Shown: positions 18,330-27,900 of the stretch, one piece after another
Position numbering within the stretch: position 1 is the stretch's first letter
Layout: each line of letters starts with the position of its first letter
Source of the DNA: Hyphomonadaceae bacterium
GTDB lineage: Bacteria; Pseudomonadota; Alphaproteobacteria; Rhizobiales; Hyphomicrobiaceae
Direction of reading: 5' to 3'
NCBI GenBank assembly: GCA_019747815.1
Contig: JAIEQJ010000025.1
Coordinates: 1 to 64,000 of the forward strand
DNA: 64,000 bases
Made by a program: the position numbers and the translations under genes
The notes under the pieces: generated by a model
The model's input: the letters and a program-made list of their open reading frames with translations, nothing else
What the model was told of the DNA's origin: nothing
Databases searched by the model: none

Positions 18330-18393
18330 CACCGGCTGCGCGTGAGAGAATTGCAACGCGCTCATCGCGCTGGACATTGCTTTGGGGGAAACC

Positions 18394-19812
18394 GTGACTC
18401 GATCGCACCTTGTCGGCTGCGTACTGTTGCCGTTCGCCGCCGGCTACTACCTGTCCTACTTGTTCCGCACCATCAACGCCTTGATCGCCACTGACCTCAC
18501 AGCCGAGTTCGGCCTCAGTGCGGCCGACCTCGGCCTGCTGACGTCGGTCTATTTCCTGGTGTTCGCCGCAGCGCAGTTGCCCTTCGGCGTGCTGCTCGAC
18601 CGCCACGGCCCGCGCACCATCCAGAGCGCCCTGTTGCTGCTCGCCAGCGCTGGCGCACTCGTCTTCGCCCTCGCCGACAGCCTGACCGGCCTGATCGTTG
18701 GACGCGCCATGATCGGCCTCGGTGTCGCGCTGGCGCTAATGGCCGGTTTCAAAGCCATCGTCTTGTGGTTCCCGCCAGAGCGGGTGGCACTCGTCAACGG
18801 CTGGTTCGTCATGCTCGGCGCGCTCGGTGCCGTCACCGCGACCGCGCCGGCCGAGATCGTGGTTCAGGTCGTGGGCTGGCGCGGTCTGTTTGCCTTGCTG
18901 GGCGGATTGAGTGCCGTCGCTGCCGTTTTGGTGCTGCTTCTCGTGCCGGAATGCTCTTTGCCAAAACCTAAACCTGGTCGAAGTCCGCTTAGTCTCTGGG
19001 CCATCTACCGCGACCGACGCTTCTGGCGGCTCGCGCCGCTCTCGGCGCTGGGCGTGGGTACTTCCTGGTCGCTGCAAGGCCTATGGGCCGCGCCCTGGCT
19101 GAAAGACGTCGACGGCCTGGATCGCGATGGCGTCGTCCAGATGCTGGGGATCATGGCGATCGCCGTCAGTGCCAGTGGACTGTCGCTGGGTATCGCCGCC
19201 GATCGTTTGCGCCCGCACGGCATCAGAACCCATCAAGTGCTGGCTGCCACCCTTGGTATTGCAATGCTGGCGCAGATCCTTTTGGTCGTCGGCTCGCCCG
19301 TTCCGGCGATACTGCCATGGGCTCTGATCGCCGCGGCGGGCGCCGCCACCGTGCTGAGCTACGCCACCCTTGCCGAATACTTTCCCAAGGAGGCATCGGG
19401 GCGCGCCAATGCCGCCCTCAACATCCTGCACGTGGGATGCGCCTTCGCCATCCAATGTGTCACCGGACTCATCATCGAGCAGTGGGCTCATGCGGACGGT
19501 CACTATCCCGTCGACGCGCATCGCTGCGCCCTGGCGGTCATGCTGATGCTGCAGGTGGTCGCGCTCGCTTGGTTCTGCCTGGCTCCGCTGCGCATGTCGG
19601 TGGCGCGCAGTCGGCAGACATTGCAGTCCCAGCTTGTGCACTATATGCGCGCCGATCACACGTACGCCACCACCCAAATCGTCAGTCCACTGGCGGCGCC
19701 GGTGCCGACCAGCGGCTGGCGCGCCGCTACAGCGGCTTCCGTACTGGTCAGTCTGGTGCTGCTGGGTTGCCTGACGCTGGCGAGCGGGCATGTCATCCCG
19801 GCGCCCCGTTAG
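18394..19812 (+). CDS. Major facilitator superfamily transporter
   Basis: A 472-residue integral membrane protein with about 12 hydrophobic segments and the MFS loop motif GVLLDRHGPRTIQSA after segment 2. LSAADLGLLTSVYFLVFAAAQLPFGVLLDR is typical of the NNP/CynX/OFA-like groups. The substrate cannot be told. The GTG at 18394 with GGGGGAA upstream is preferred over the TTG at 18382. It is convergent with the cupin gene, with only 2 bases between the stops. It lies in the element's cargo strip. Confidence 0.85.
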   Translation: MTRSHLVGCVLLPFAAGYYLSYLFRTINALIATDLTAEFGLSAADLGLLTSVYFLVFAAAQLPFGVLLDRHGPRTIQSALLLLASAGALVFALADSLTGLIVGRAMIGLGVALALMAGFKAIVLWFPPERVALVNGWFVMLGALGAVTATAPAEIVVQVVGWRGLFALLGGLSAVAAVLVLLLVPECSLPKPKPGRSPLSLWAIYRDRRFWRLAPLSALGVGTSWSLQGLWAAPWLKDVDGLDRDGVVQMLGIMAIAVSASGLSLGIAADRLRPHGIRTHQVLAATLGIAMLAQILLVVGSPVPAILPWALIAAAGAATVLSYATLAEYFPKEASGRANAALNILHVGCAFAIQCVTGLIIEQWAHADGHYPVDAHRCALAVMLMLQVVALAWFCLAPLRMSVARSRQTLQSQLVHYMRADHTYATTQIVSPLAAPVPTSGWRAATAASVLVSLVLLGCLTLASGHVIPAPR

Positions 19813-19814
19813 AC

Positions 19815-20156
19815 CTACCGCTTGCCGGCTGGCAGCTCGGTCTCCTCGTCCCGGTAGGCGGGCGGCACGTAAACGCTGACCGTCTTGAGCAAGGAGCGGC
19901 CAATGTTGCGGATCTCATGCGTATCGCCGCGCTCAATCAACACCATGGTGCCGGCAGTCAACGGCACCTCGCGGCTGTTGATCTTGGCGACGCCGGTCCC
20001 AGACACCACGTATAGCCACTGGTCGGCCCCGCGATGCCGATTCTCGCTGTCTCCTTCCACGCCGCCCCGCGCCAGCACCATGACCGCGCATTGCGAGCGG
20101 TCGTTGCCGACGGCCAATCGGAACCCCGTGTGGAAAGAGAGCTGGGCGCGTTTCAT
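19815..20156 (-). CDS. Small cupin-domain protein
   Basis: A 113-residue single-domain cupin. HRGADQWLYVVSGTGVAKINSREVPLTAGTMVLIERGDTHEIRNIG contains both cupin motifs with probable metal ligands (the His and Glu/Gln of the first motif, the His of GDTHEI). Its reaction is unknown. It overlaps the end of the upstream exonuclease gene by 4 bases (ATGA), so the two are translated together. Confidence 0.8.
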   Translation of the reverse strand: MKRAQLSFHTGFRLAVGNDRSQCAVMVLARGGVEGDSENRHRGADQWLYVVSGTGVAKINSREVPLTAGTMVLIERGDTHEIRNIGRSLLKTVSVYVPPAYRDEETELPAGKR

Positions 20157-21031
20157 GTCTTGCTCCGGCGGCGCTGGGAAGCCTGTGCCAGTCCAACGAG
20201 CCGCTCGGCCAGTTTGTTCAATCCCCAGTCGAGCGCCAAGTCGGCTGCCCGATCCCAGGTCGGCGTCTGGTTACGCAGCGCGGGCAGCGGCGCCGATTTG
20301 TCCATGGTGGCAATCGACCGATAGAGCCGAAGCTCCTTGGCCTGCTTCTCAAAGCGACCTGCCTTCAGCAACGCCTCCAACGACCCGTGATGACGCAATA
20401 GCGCCGCGGCGGTCTTGGGCCCAACGCCCAACGCACCGGGAATGCGATCGGATGCGTCGCCTCGCAACGCAATGAAATCCGGCACCTGGCCCGGCTCCAC
20501 ACCATAGCGTTGCAGCACCTCGGCCGGTCCGATGCGGGCCAGCTCGCCCGCCTTCACCGGTTGCAGGATGGTGGTTCTTTCAGACGCCAACTGGAACGCC
20601 TCGCGGTCGCCAGTTGCGACCACGGCCGTGCCGCCGCGCCTCTCCTCCTTGGCCACGGCTGCTGCCAGGAAGTCGTCGGCCTCGTACCCCGCCTCTTTGG
20701 CATTGGCAAAACCGCAGGCCGACACGAACTCCGGCAGTACTTCAAGCTGCTCGACGATGTCGTCTTCGAACTCGCGGCCGGATTGATAGCTCGGCAATGC
20801 ATCGTGCCGGTAGGTCGGCTCGTCCAGCGTATCCCAGCCCACCAGCACCGCACGCGGCCTCTCGGCCTCGTAGAACTTCAAGAGGAAGTTGGCAAAGCCC
20901 AGGATGGCGCCGGCGCCCTTACCGTCTTTACGCCGGATGGTCTTGGGCAGGCCGTGGTAGGCGCGATGTGCGAACGAGTCGCCGTCGACCACCAGCAAGG
21001 GCTGTTGTTTTCGTGGGGTTGACTGGCTCAT
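20153..21031 (-). CDS. 5'-3' exonuclease (PolA N-terminal/FEN-like)
   Basis: A 292-residue stand-alone homologue of the 5'-nuclease domain of DNA polymerase I. PLLVVDGDSFAHRAYHGLP has the first metal-binding Asp. YEADDFLAAAVAKEERRG and VATGDREAFQLAS carry the acidic cluster. PDFIALRGDASDRIPGALGVGPKTAAALL is the helix-hairpin-helix DNA-binding motif. It would remove 5' flaps or RNA primers. It is co-oriented with the cupin gene (4-base overlap) and lies 31 bases after the broken DnaQ-like gene. This nuclease-cupin-nuclease group may be cargo for repair or phage resistance. Confidence 0.88.
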   Translation of the reverse strand: MSQSTPRKQQPLLVVDGDSFAHRAYHGLPKTIRRKDGKGAGAILGFANFLLKFYEAERPRAVLVGWDTLDEPTYRHDALPSYQSGREFEDDIVEQLEVLPEFVSACGFANAKEAGYEADDFLAAAVAKEERRGGTAVVATGDREAFQLASERTTILQPVKAGELARIGPAEVLQRYGVEPGQVPDFIALRGDASDRIPGALGVGPKTAAALLRHHGSLEALLKAGRFEKQAKELRLYRSIATMDKSAPLPALRNQTPTWDRAADLALDWGLNKLAERLVGLAQASQRRRSKT

Positions 21032-21062
21032 CAGGATGAATGTTTCTCGTTCGGGCTATGCC

Positions 21063-21767
21063 TCAACGGCCGACCTCTGCCAGCCAATGCCGTGCGCTGT
21101 ACTTGATCCCGTCTTCGAGCTCGGACTTGTCGACGATCCATTGCAGGTATTCGGGATCGCTCGCGGCGATGTCGGCGTACCGCTTGCCGCGGTACTTGCC
21201 AAAGTGAAAGCGCGTGTGCAGCGCCGGCTCCGTCGACCATTGCACAAGCTCACTCCAACGCGCCTTCTTGATCAGCTCCTCGAAGATCGCGGCCGTCACG
21301 ACGACGTCGAACGCCGCCCGATGCGGCGAGATCGAGCCGCGGTCGAACCACGGAAACGGCGCCGCGCGTCCCAGGGCATAGCGGAGCTCCTGGTTCGAGT
21401 GCCCGTCGAGCTCCGGTCACACCCGCAGCGCGCATTTGTAGGTGCAGATCCAGGGCCCAAGCTCGACGCCCTGGGCGACCAGAAAACTGCGCTCGAATTC
21501 GCAGTTGTGCGCGACGTAGAAGTCAGCGCCCTTGAAGCGGTCGATCACCTCCGCAAAGGACGGAGCATTAGCGACATCCTCATCGACGATGTGATGCACA
21601 GCCGAGGCACCCGGCGGGATCGGCTTGGCCGACCGCACCAGCGTATCCATGGCGTTGGTGATGCCCCCGTCCCGCACCATGTCGACGCTGGCAATCTCGA
21701 TGATCGCATCCGTCGCAGGATCGATGCCCGTGGTCTCGACGTCGATCACGCGTATCAAGGCATCCAC
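21063..21767 (-). pseudogene. DnaQ-like 3'-5' exonuclease interrupted by an in-frame TGA
   Basis: The frame reads RVIDVETTGIDPATDAIIEIASVDMV (exonuclease motif I, DxE), then HHIVDEDVANAPSF and VAHNCEFERSFL (motif II), and stops at a TGA on 21417-21419. The same frame continues without any shift: PELDGHSNQELRYALG, HRAAFDVVVTAAIFEELI (motif III, HxAxxD), then a DUF3820-like tail (FHFGKYRGKRYADIAASDPEYLQWIV). The stop stands where relatives would be expected to have Trp, so TGG to TGA is the simplest explanation. The GTG at 21767 is the most likely original start. Internal restart could still make the last 78 residues. Confidence 0.8.
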
Positions 21768-21891
21768 CCTCGGCAATCGTCGGGTGACCACCACCACGAC
21801 CCGTGAAGGTTCACAGTGCGCCACCAAGACCTGGACATACAGGTGAGGATAGCAGTATAGAACAAATAGGGAACACAAATGGAGGCACGAC

Positions 21892-22110
21892 ATGGAAAGC
21901 TTGGTCGAGCTGCGGGCGCGTGAGGCCGAGGTCGCCCGGGAATGGCAATGGCTCCACGACGCGCTGAACACCGTGGCGCGAGCGAGGGCCGACCAAAGTG
22001 ATGCAGCCGCTTTCCAACTCATGCAAGTCCAGGCCATGCGCGTAGGTCAGCGCCGCGTCGAGCTTTCGCTGCAGATTGCTCAGTTGGAGACCCCCGAAGG
22101 TAGGCGCTGA
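21892..22110 (+). CDS. Small hypothetical helical protein
   Basis: A 72-residue protein rich in Ala, Arg, Glu and Gln (SLVELRAREAEVAREWQWLHDALNTVARARADQ), predicted almost wholly alpha-helical or coiled coil. GGAGG lies about 7 bases before the ATG, which supports translation. It is divergent from the broken DnaQ-like gene. No family is recognised. Confidence 0.5.
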   Translation: MESLVELRAREAEVAREWQWLHDALNTVARARADQSDAAAFQLMQVQAMRVGQRRVELSLQIAQLETPEGRR

Positions 22111-22158
22111 TTGGCGGCAGGCCATGGACAAGACCGATGGCATCCTTCGCGCCACTAT

Positions 22159-22590
22159 CCCTGCATGCCGACCTCGACGCTGCAGTTGTTTGGTTTGCAT
22201 TTCCCCGCCGCCGAGAAATTTAGAATGCCCTCGGTTGTGATCAGTCGCAGGTTCAGCGAAGAGCAGCTTCCTGCGGGCTTAACGGGCAAAGATCTGGTTG
22301 ATTGGCACAGACTGCAGATTGATCGCCAGAAACTCGGATCTCCCACACGTTTTTATGCGACTAGCAACGGTAGCCAAATCGCGCGCAGCCATCTACCTGC
22401 CGTTCAAGCTCGGGCAGGGCGACCGGATCGCTGCCGATGGCAGGCTGTTCTCCGATCTAAGCTTTGAAGATCTTGCAGCGCTTTGTTGCGGCGATCAGTA
22501 CGCTCCGATTCGCCGACACATGGGTCTCGGAAGGAGAGGGCTCTGCCCAAGATCGCGACAGATGGCTCAATGCTATCATGTTGAAGGCAT
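22159..22590 (+). pseudogene. Possible degenerate coding remnant before sspA
   Basis: The gap 22111-22608 has no intact gene. One frame gives protein-like sequence (RMPSVVISRRFSEEQLPAGL, TGKDLVDWHRLQIDRQKL) up to about 22350. A second frame is protein-like afterwards (KSRAAIYLPFKLGQGDRIAA, DGRLFSDLSFEDLAALCCGD). This suggests an old gene split by a frameshift, convergent with sspA. No family was recognised, and chance open frames in GC-rich DNA could look similar. Confidence 0.25.
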
Positions 22591-22608
22591 GAGTGCGCCG
22601 TCCAGGCG

Positions 22609-23811
22609 CTATCCACCTAGGTACCCGGCGAAATCAGTTTTCAGTTGCTCCACTTGATCGGACGCAGTACCGACCTTGCTCAGCGCCTCGCCGATCTTGA
22701 AGATTGCCGCGTCAACCTCCGCATCGCTCGTAAAGCGGCCTAAGCTAAAGCGCACAGATTGGGAGGCTGATAGTTCTGGGAGGCCCATCGCTCTCAACAC
22801 ATGCGATGGCTCGGGAATGGCGGAAGAGCAGGCAGAGCCTGTAGATGCCGCCACCCCAGGCTGCAAGACATGAAGCAAGTCGTGCGCATCGACCCCTTCA
22901 AATCTGATATTGGCATTGCCGGGATGGCGATCACGCCCTGCAGGTCCATTCAACTGCATCGCCCAATCAAGAGCCCTCAAACCGGCCACGAACCGGTCGC
23001 GGCGCAGTCGTAGTGTCTCGCGTTCCTCACGCGCTGCTTCTCCTTGGCAAAGGTCAGCGGCAACCCCAAAGCCGACCGCCAAGGGGAGAGGCACGGTTCC
23101 CGATCGCAAATCATTCTGCTGCCCGCCGCCATGGAGGAGCGGGCGCACGGCGCTCTGCAGAGCACGGCGGACGTAAAGCGCGCCGATTCCAGGGGGCCCG
23201 TGCATCTTATGCGCCGAGAGGCTCGCCAGGTCGACCATCTCGGCCAACTCCTGCGGATCGACGGCAAGTGGCGCTTGGGCAGCATCGCAGTGAATCAGAA
23301 CCCCAGCGGCGTGAGCAGCATCGGCCAACTCGCGAATGGGCTGAATGCTTCCAACTTCGTTATTGACGAGCATGACTGAAGCGATGAGAACGTCGGAATC
23401 GATCATCGCGCGAAAGGCGTCAAGATCGACGATGCCCTCGCCTGTCACTGGAATGAGATTGACAGTGTAGCCGTGATGTTCAGCCAGTTCCCGCGCTGCG
23501 CCGAGCACGCATTTGTGCTCGATGGCGCTAACCAAGATGCGCTTTCGCTTGCTCGTGCCCGCAAGGCCGGTCCCGAGAATGGCGAGATTGTTCGCTTCGG
23601 TGGCCCCAGAGGTGAGAATCACTTCATCCGCATCCGCGCCGATTAGGGCCCCGATTCGCGCCAATGCGCCCGATAAGCCCGTTGCCGCCGCCCAACCGCG
23701 AGCATGATCGGCGGCATGCGGATTTCCGAACTGTTCCCGAAAATACGGCAACATGGCCTCCAGAACCCGCTCGTCGGTCTGGGTAGTGGCCTGATTATCC
23801 AGATAAATCAT
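22609..23811 (-). CDS. sspA: Cysteine desulfurase SspA/DndA-type
   Basis: A 400-residue fold-type I PLP enzyme of the IscS/NifS family. The PLP lysine is in SAHKMHGPPGIGALY (Lys202), and the loop cysteine that takes the sulfur as persulfide is in STGSACSSAIPEPSHVL (Cys328). Standard NifS signatures are present (TSGATEANNLAIL, HCDAAQAPL). It stands divergently 137 bases from sspB of a phosphorothioation operon, so its job is most likely to mobilise sulfur from cysteine for DNA backbone modification rather than for Fe-S housekeeping. Two inverted repeats in the intergenic region may control it together with sspB. Confidence 0.85.
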   Translation of the reverse strand: MIYLDNQATTQTDERVLEAMLPYFREQFGNPHAADHARGWAAATGLSGALARIGALIGADADEVILTSGATEANNLAILGTGLAGTSKRKRILVSAIEHKCVLGAARELAEHHGYTVNLIPVTGEGIVDLDAFRAMIDSDVLIASVMLVNNEVGSIQPIRELADAAHAAGVLIHCDAAQAPLAVDPQELAEMVDLASLSAHKMHGPPGIGALYVRRALQSAVRPLLHGGGQQNDLRSGTVPLPLAVGFGVAADLCQGEAAREERETLRLRRDRFVAGLRALDWAMQLNGPAGRDRHPGNANIRFEGVDAHDLLHVLQPGVAASTGSACSSAIPEPSHVLRAMGLPELSASQSVRFSLGRFTSDAEVDAAIFKIGEALSKVGTASDQVEQLKTDFAGYLGG

Positions 23812-23866
23812 TTGCTTATCGTCCTGCGCGGCCCCTTATGAGCGCTCCGGACTGCTTGGACACGGA

Positions 23867-23885
23867 CCTGGAGGCAACTTCCAGG
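23867..23885. promoter_or_regulatory. Inverted repeat 1 (CCTGGA-N7-TCCAGG) in the sspA/sspB divergent region
   Basis: A perfect 6-bp palindrome with a 7-base spacer lies 56 bases before the sspA start and is extended to ACCTGGA/TCCAGGT. It has the same arms and spacing as the repeat at 23920-23938. Its size and symmetry fit a dimeric repressor site. Confidence 0.55.
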
Positions 23886-23919
23886 TTTGACCTTAGCATG
23901 CGGCGCCGGTAAAGGTCGA

Positions 23920-23938
23920 CCTGGATGCGAGGTCCAGG
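23920..23938. promoter_or_regulatory. Inverted repeat 2 (CCTGGA-N7-TCCAGG) overlapping the sspB ribosome site
   Basis: This second copy has arms identical to the one at 23867-23885. The centres are 53 bp apart, about five helical turns, so two dimers would sit on the same DNA face. Its right arm overlaps the AGGAGG (23936-23941) ribosome site of sspB. It could block transcription, or act in mRNA as a weak stem. Confidence 0.55.
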
Positions 23939-23948
23939 AGGCGGGCTG

Positions 23949-24929
23949 ATGGGGCGGGGCATTCTTTTTAGCGATGACTATAAACCGCAATTTTCAGGCC
24001 ACGAAACCTTTCCTCTCCGCTACGGCTGGCTGAAGAAAGCCTTCGACGCCATTGTCGCGGCCGAAGCCGCCCCGAAAGGCGACACCCGGCAGCCTACCCG
24101 CCACATCTTCCTTGACGAGGACGCCATCGCACGATTCGGCGTCGGAAAGAACATGGTGGCGTCGATGCGCCATTGGGGCAGCGCCACAGGCGTCCTGGAA
24201 GAGCGGGGGACCAGCGGCGTGATTTCCACCACGGAGTTCGGCCGCGCCGTTTTTCGCGACGGCGGACTCGATCCCTATATCGAACATCACGCCACGCTGT
24301 GGATGCTCCACTGGCACCTCGCCGCACGCTCCGCCAAGACGACATGGTTCTGGGCTTTCAACTACTACCCATCGATGAGCTTTGAGCGCGACCAACTGAT
24401 CCGGGGCCTTGAGCGAATCGCCGGGGAACGGGGATGGACGCGGGTCGCAGGGTCTACCGTCAAGAACGACGTGGCGTGCTTCATTCGGACCTACGTGGCG
24501 CAGCATGCCAAAGGCGGGGCCGCGCAAGAGGATGCGCTTGAGTCTCCGCTGACCGAGCTCGGGATCATCAGGCCGGTAGGAAAGCGCGACGGCTTCCGGT
24601 TCGATCGCGGTCTCAAGCCGACTCTGCCGCCCGGGGTATTCGCCTATGCGCTGATGGACTTCTGGGATCGTTTCAATTCGGCGGCAGGTACATTGTCCTG
24701 CGAGGCCATCATGCACGAGCCGGGATCGCCCGGCCGTGTGTTCCTTCTGGACGAGAACGACGTCATCGACCGCCTCAGCGAGCTCGAGGATATCACCGAT
24801 GATGGGTTGCAATTCAGCGAGACGGCCGGTCTGAAGCAGGTCTCGCGAAGCGCCAAATTCACGCGGGAGTCCGCCTTCGCGCTCGTCAAGGCCGACTACG
24901 CGCCGCGCCGGCAGAAGAGGGTCGCATGA
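23949..24929 (+). CDS. sspB: SspB-like protein (DUF4007)
   Basis: A 326-residue protein of the DUF4007 family: PQFSGHETFPLRYGWLKKAFDA at the start, FGVGKNMVASMRHWGSATGVLEE, then FNYYPSMSFERDQLIRGLERIAGERGW. In published Ssp systems the DUF4007 member SspB nicks DNA as part of single-strand phosphorothioation. The ATG at 23949 is chosen because AGGAGG is 7 bases upstream; an in-frame ATG at 23925 lacks one. It overlaps sspC by 4 bases. The assignment is by family memory plus gene order, not by alignment. Confidence 0.8.
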   Translation: MGRGILFSDDYKPQFSGHETFPLRYGWLKKAFDAIVAAEAAPKGDTRQPTRHIFLDEDAIARFGVGKNMVASMRHWGSATGVLEERGTSGVISTTEFGRAVFRDGGLDPYIEHHATLWMLHWHLAARSAKTTWFWAFNYYPSMSFERDQLIRGLERIAGERGWTRVAGSTVKNDVACFIRTYVAQHAKGGAAQEDALESPLTELGIIRPVGKRDGFRFDRGLKPTLPPGVFAYALMDFWDRFNSAAGTLSCEAIMHEPGSPGRVFLLDENDVIDRLSELEDITDDGLQFSETAGLKQVSRSAKFTRESAFALVKADYAPRRQKRVA

Positions 24930-27900
24930 GCACACTCGCCGGCAAGGTCAGAATCTCCCGCCGCTTTCAGAGATCCGCAAGAATCGACACCGACCTCCAT
25001 GATCCCTTGGCTCTCGAAGGCTTTGTCTGTCCCGCCTCGTCCGCTGAAGTCCTGGAGACGCTGGGCAGACACGTGGCGCAAACGCGGCAAGGCGCCTTTA
25101 CCTGGACGGGTCCATACGGAAGCGGCAAATCGAGCCTCGCGATCGCGCTGAGCGGCCTGCTCAACGGCAAGGAGCACTGCCGCGCTCTTGCAGGCCGCAT
25201 CTTCGGAAAAGAGCTCTCCAACACATTGCTTGAGGCTTTGCCGCCCGGAGCGAAGGGATGGCGCGTGCTGCCCGTTCTGGGCCGCAGGGCCGACCCGGCG
25301 CGCGTCTTCGGTGAAGCCCTGGAAGCGGCAGGCCTGGCGCCAGAGCCGCCAAAACACTGGTCGCAGGAGCATGTGCTCAACGCAGTTCGCCGCGCAGCGG
25401 CCCAGACCCCCAAGAGTTATGGCGGCGTTCTCGTCTTTGTCGATGAGATGGGGAAGTTCCTTGAAGCCGCCGCGCAGGATCGAGCCGACATCTATTTCTT
25501 CCAGCAGCTCGCCGAGGAAGCCTCGCGCAGCGGTGGACGATTGGTTGTCATCGGCATCCTGCACCAGGCGATCGAGCAGTACGCGCACCGCGTCTCTCAG
25601 GACAAGCGCGACGAGTGGGCCAAGATTCAGGGCCGCTTCGTCGATCTCCCCATCAACATCGCGCCCGACGAGCAAATCGACCTGATTGCGCGGGCCATCG
25701 ACGTCGAGGGCCCCCCCAAAAAAGTTACTTCGGAAGCGTTGGCAGTCGCGGCGCAACTCCGCGGCGGCAAGGCGCTATCCGCCGAGGCCGTTGCCGACCG
25801 GCTGCAGCGCTGCTGGCCTTTGCATCCGCTTGTGGCCTGCCTGCTTGGCCCCATATCGCGCCGCAGGTTCGGCCAGAACCAACGCAGCGTCTTTGCCTTC
25901 CTGAACTCCGCCGAACCCTTCGGCTTCCAGGACTTTGTCAAACACGCGAAGGCGCGGGATATCTATCCACCCTTCATGCTGTGGGATTACCTGCGCGCCA
26001 ATCTCGAACCCGCCATCCTGGCCTCGCCGGACGGGCATCGATGGGCTCTCGCCGCCGAGGCTCTCGAGCGCTGCGAAAGCCTCGGCGGCGATACGCTAGA
26101 CCTCCAATTGCTGAAGACAATCGCGCTCCTCGATCTTTTTAAGGAACGGTCCGGCCTCGCCCCTAGCGAAGAGCTTCTCGGCACCTGCTTCCCCGGCGTC
26201 AACAAGACCGAGCGCAAGGCAGGTCTTGCCAAGCTCTCGCGCTGGTCGCTCGTCATCTTCAAGAAATTCCTCGGTGCCTATGCCGTCTATGCAGGCAGCG
26301 ATTTCGACATCGACGAGGCAGTGCGCGAAGCCCTGGCGGAGCACGACGACATCGATTTTCGAGCGCTCAGAGCGCTGGCCGGGCTGCAGCCTATTCTCGC
26401 CAAGCGGCACTACCATGCGACGGGCACGCTGCGCTGGTTCGACGTCACCCTCGCGCCATTGACGGAGCTTGCCGAGAAGGCGGCAAGCCTCGCGCCGGGA
26501 AGCGGCGCGATCGGACAATTCATCCTGGCACTGCCCACCAAGGGCGAATCCCAGAAGTCGGCCGCCGAGGCCTGCAGGAACGCGGCACGCCGCTCCAAGT
26601 CCGACAGCGTCATCGGGCTGTCCGCCCAGTCATGGCCTGCGGTGGCGCTCGCCCGTGAGCTGATTGCGCTGGAGGCTGTCCGGAACGGAAGGCCGGAGCT
26701 GCAAGGGGACGCTGTGGCGCGCCGGGAGGTCAATGCGCGCTTCGCGACCGTGCAAACCCAGGTGGAGGCCGAGCTGAGGGGCGCTTTCGACAGCGCGCTC
26801 TGGCACCGGAAAGGGCAGAAAGATGCTAAGCCCTATCGCCACGCCGACCTCAACATCCTGGCCTCCGAACTCGCGGCGCTCCGGTATCCGCAGGCGCCGA
26901 TCATTCACAACGAGCTGCTCAACCGTCATAAGCCTTCCAGCAACGCCGTTGCCGCCCAGAACGAGCTGTTGCGCCGAATGGTGCTGAACGAGCGCGAAGA
27001 GCGGCTCGGCATCGAGGGCTTTCCCGCGGAAGGTGGGCTTTACGCTTCCTTGCTCGAGGCTACGGGCCTTCACGCGCCGGGACGCGACGGATGGCGATTC
27101 GTGAGGCCGGGAACACACATCCCGGATACCAACCGGCTGGAGCCGCTATGGACGGCCGCCCTCAAGCATTTGCAAGCACATGCCGAACGCAGCGTCCCCA
27201 TCTCGGAGATTTACGAGCTGTGGGCGGGCGGTCTGTTCGGGATCAAGGAGGGCACTATGCCTGTCCTGATCACGTCCTTGCTGCTCGCCGAGCGGGCGCA
27301 GCTCGCCGCCTACAGGGAGGGCGTCTTTCGCCCGCGGATCGATGACGTCGACATTCAGTATCTTGCCAAGGACCCCGCAACCATTCAGCTCCGCTGGATG
27401 GATCAGGGCGCCGTCTCCAAGGATCTCCTCACCCGCTTGGCGGGCGTCCTGAGTGAGGTTGGGCAACCCGACATAGCCTGCACACCCATCGATGTGGCGC
27501 GAGGGCTAGTGGGGCTCTTTGACGGGCTGCCGGCCTGGACCAAACGCACCTCGCGCTTGACGGCCAACGCGCTCCGCATCCGGGATCTGCTCAAGCGCGC
27601 CAGCGATCCCAACAAGTTTCTTTTCGCCGATCTACCCAAGGCTGTCGGCTTGGAAGTCAGCCGCCCGTCCAAGAAAGAAATACCGGATGTCGTCTCGCGC
27701 ATTCGGGCTGGCCTTGCGGAACTAATAGCGGCCTATCCCAACGCCGTGAGCGCTCTGCAAGACCGGTTCTTTCAGGAGCTCGACGTGCGCGTCGCCGATA
27801 AGGCCGGGATCGCCGAGCTGCGAGGCCGCGCGGAAAATGTGCGCCAAGTGGGCGGAGACTTCCGGCTGGAGGCCGTCATCGGCCGCCTCGCGGCGTTTGA

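Noticed and set aside
21417-21419. Selenocysteine reading of the in-frame TGA
   Set aside because: The position should be Trp, no SECIS-like hairpin was seen directly after it, and this enzyme family does not use selenocysteine.
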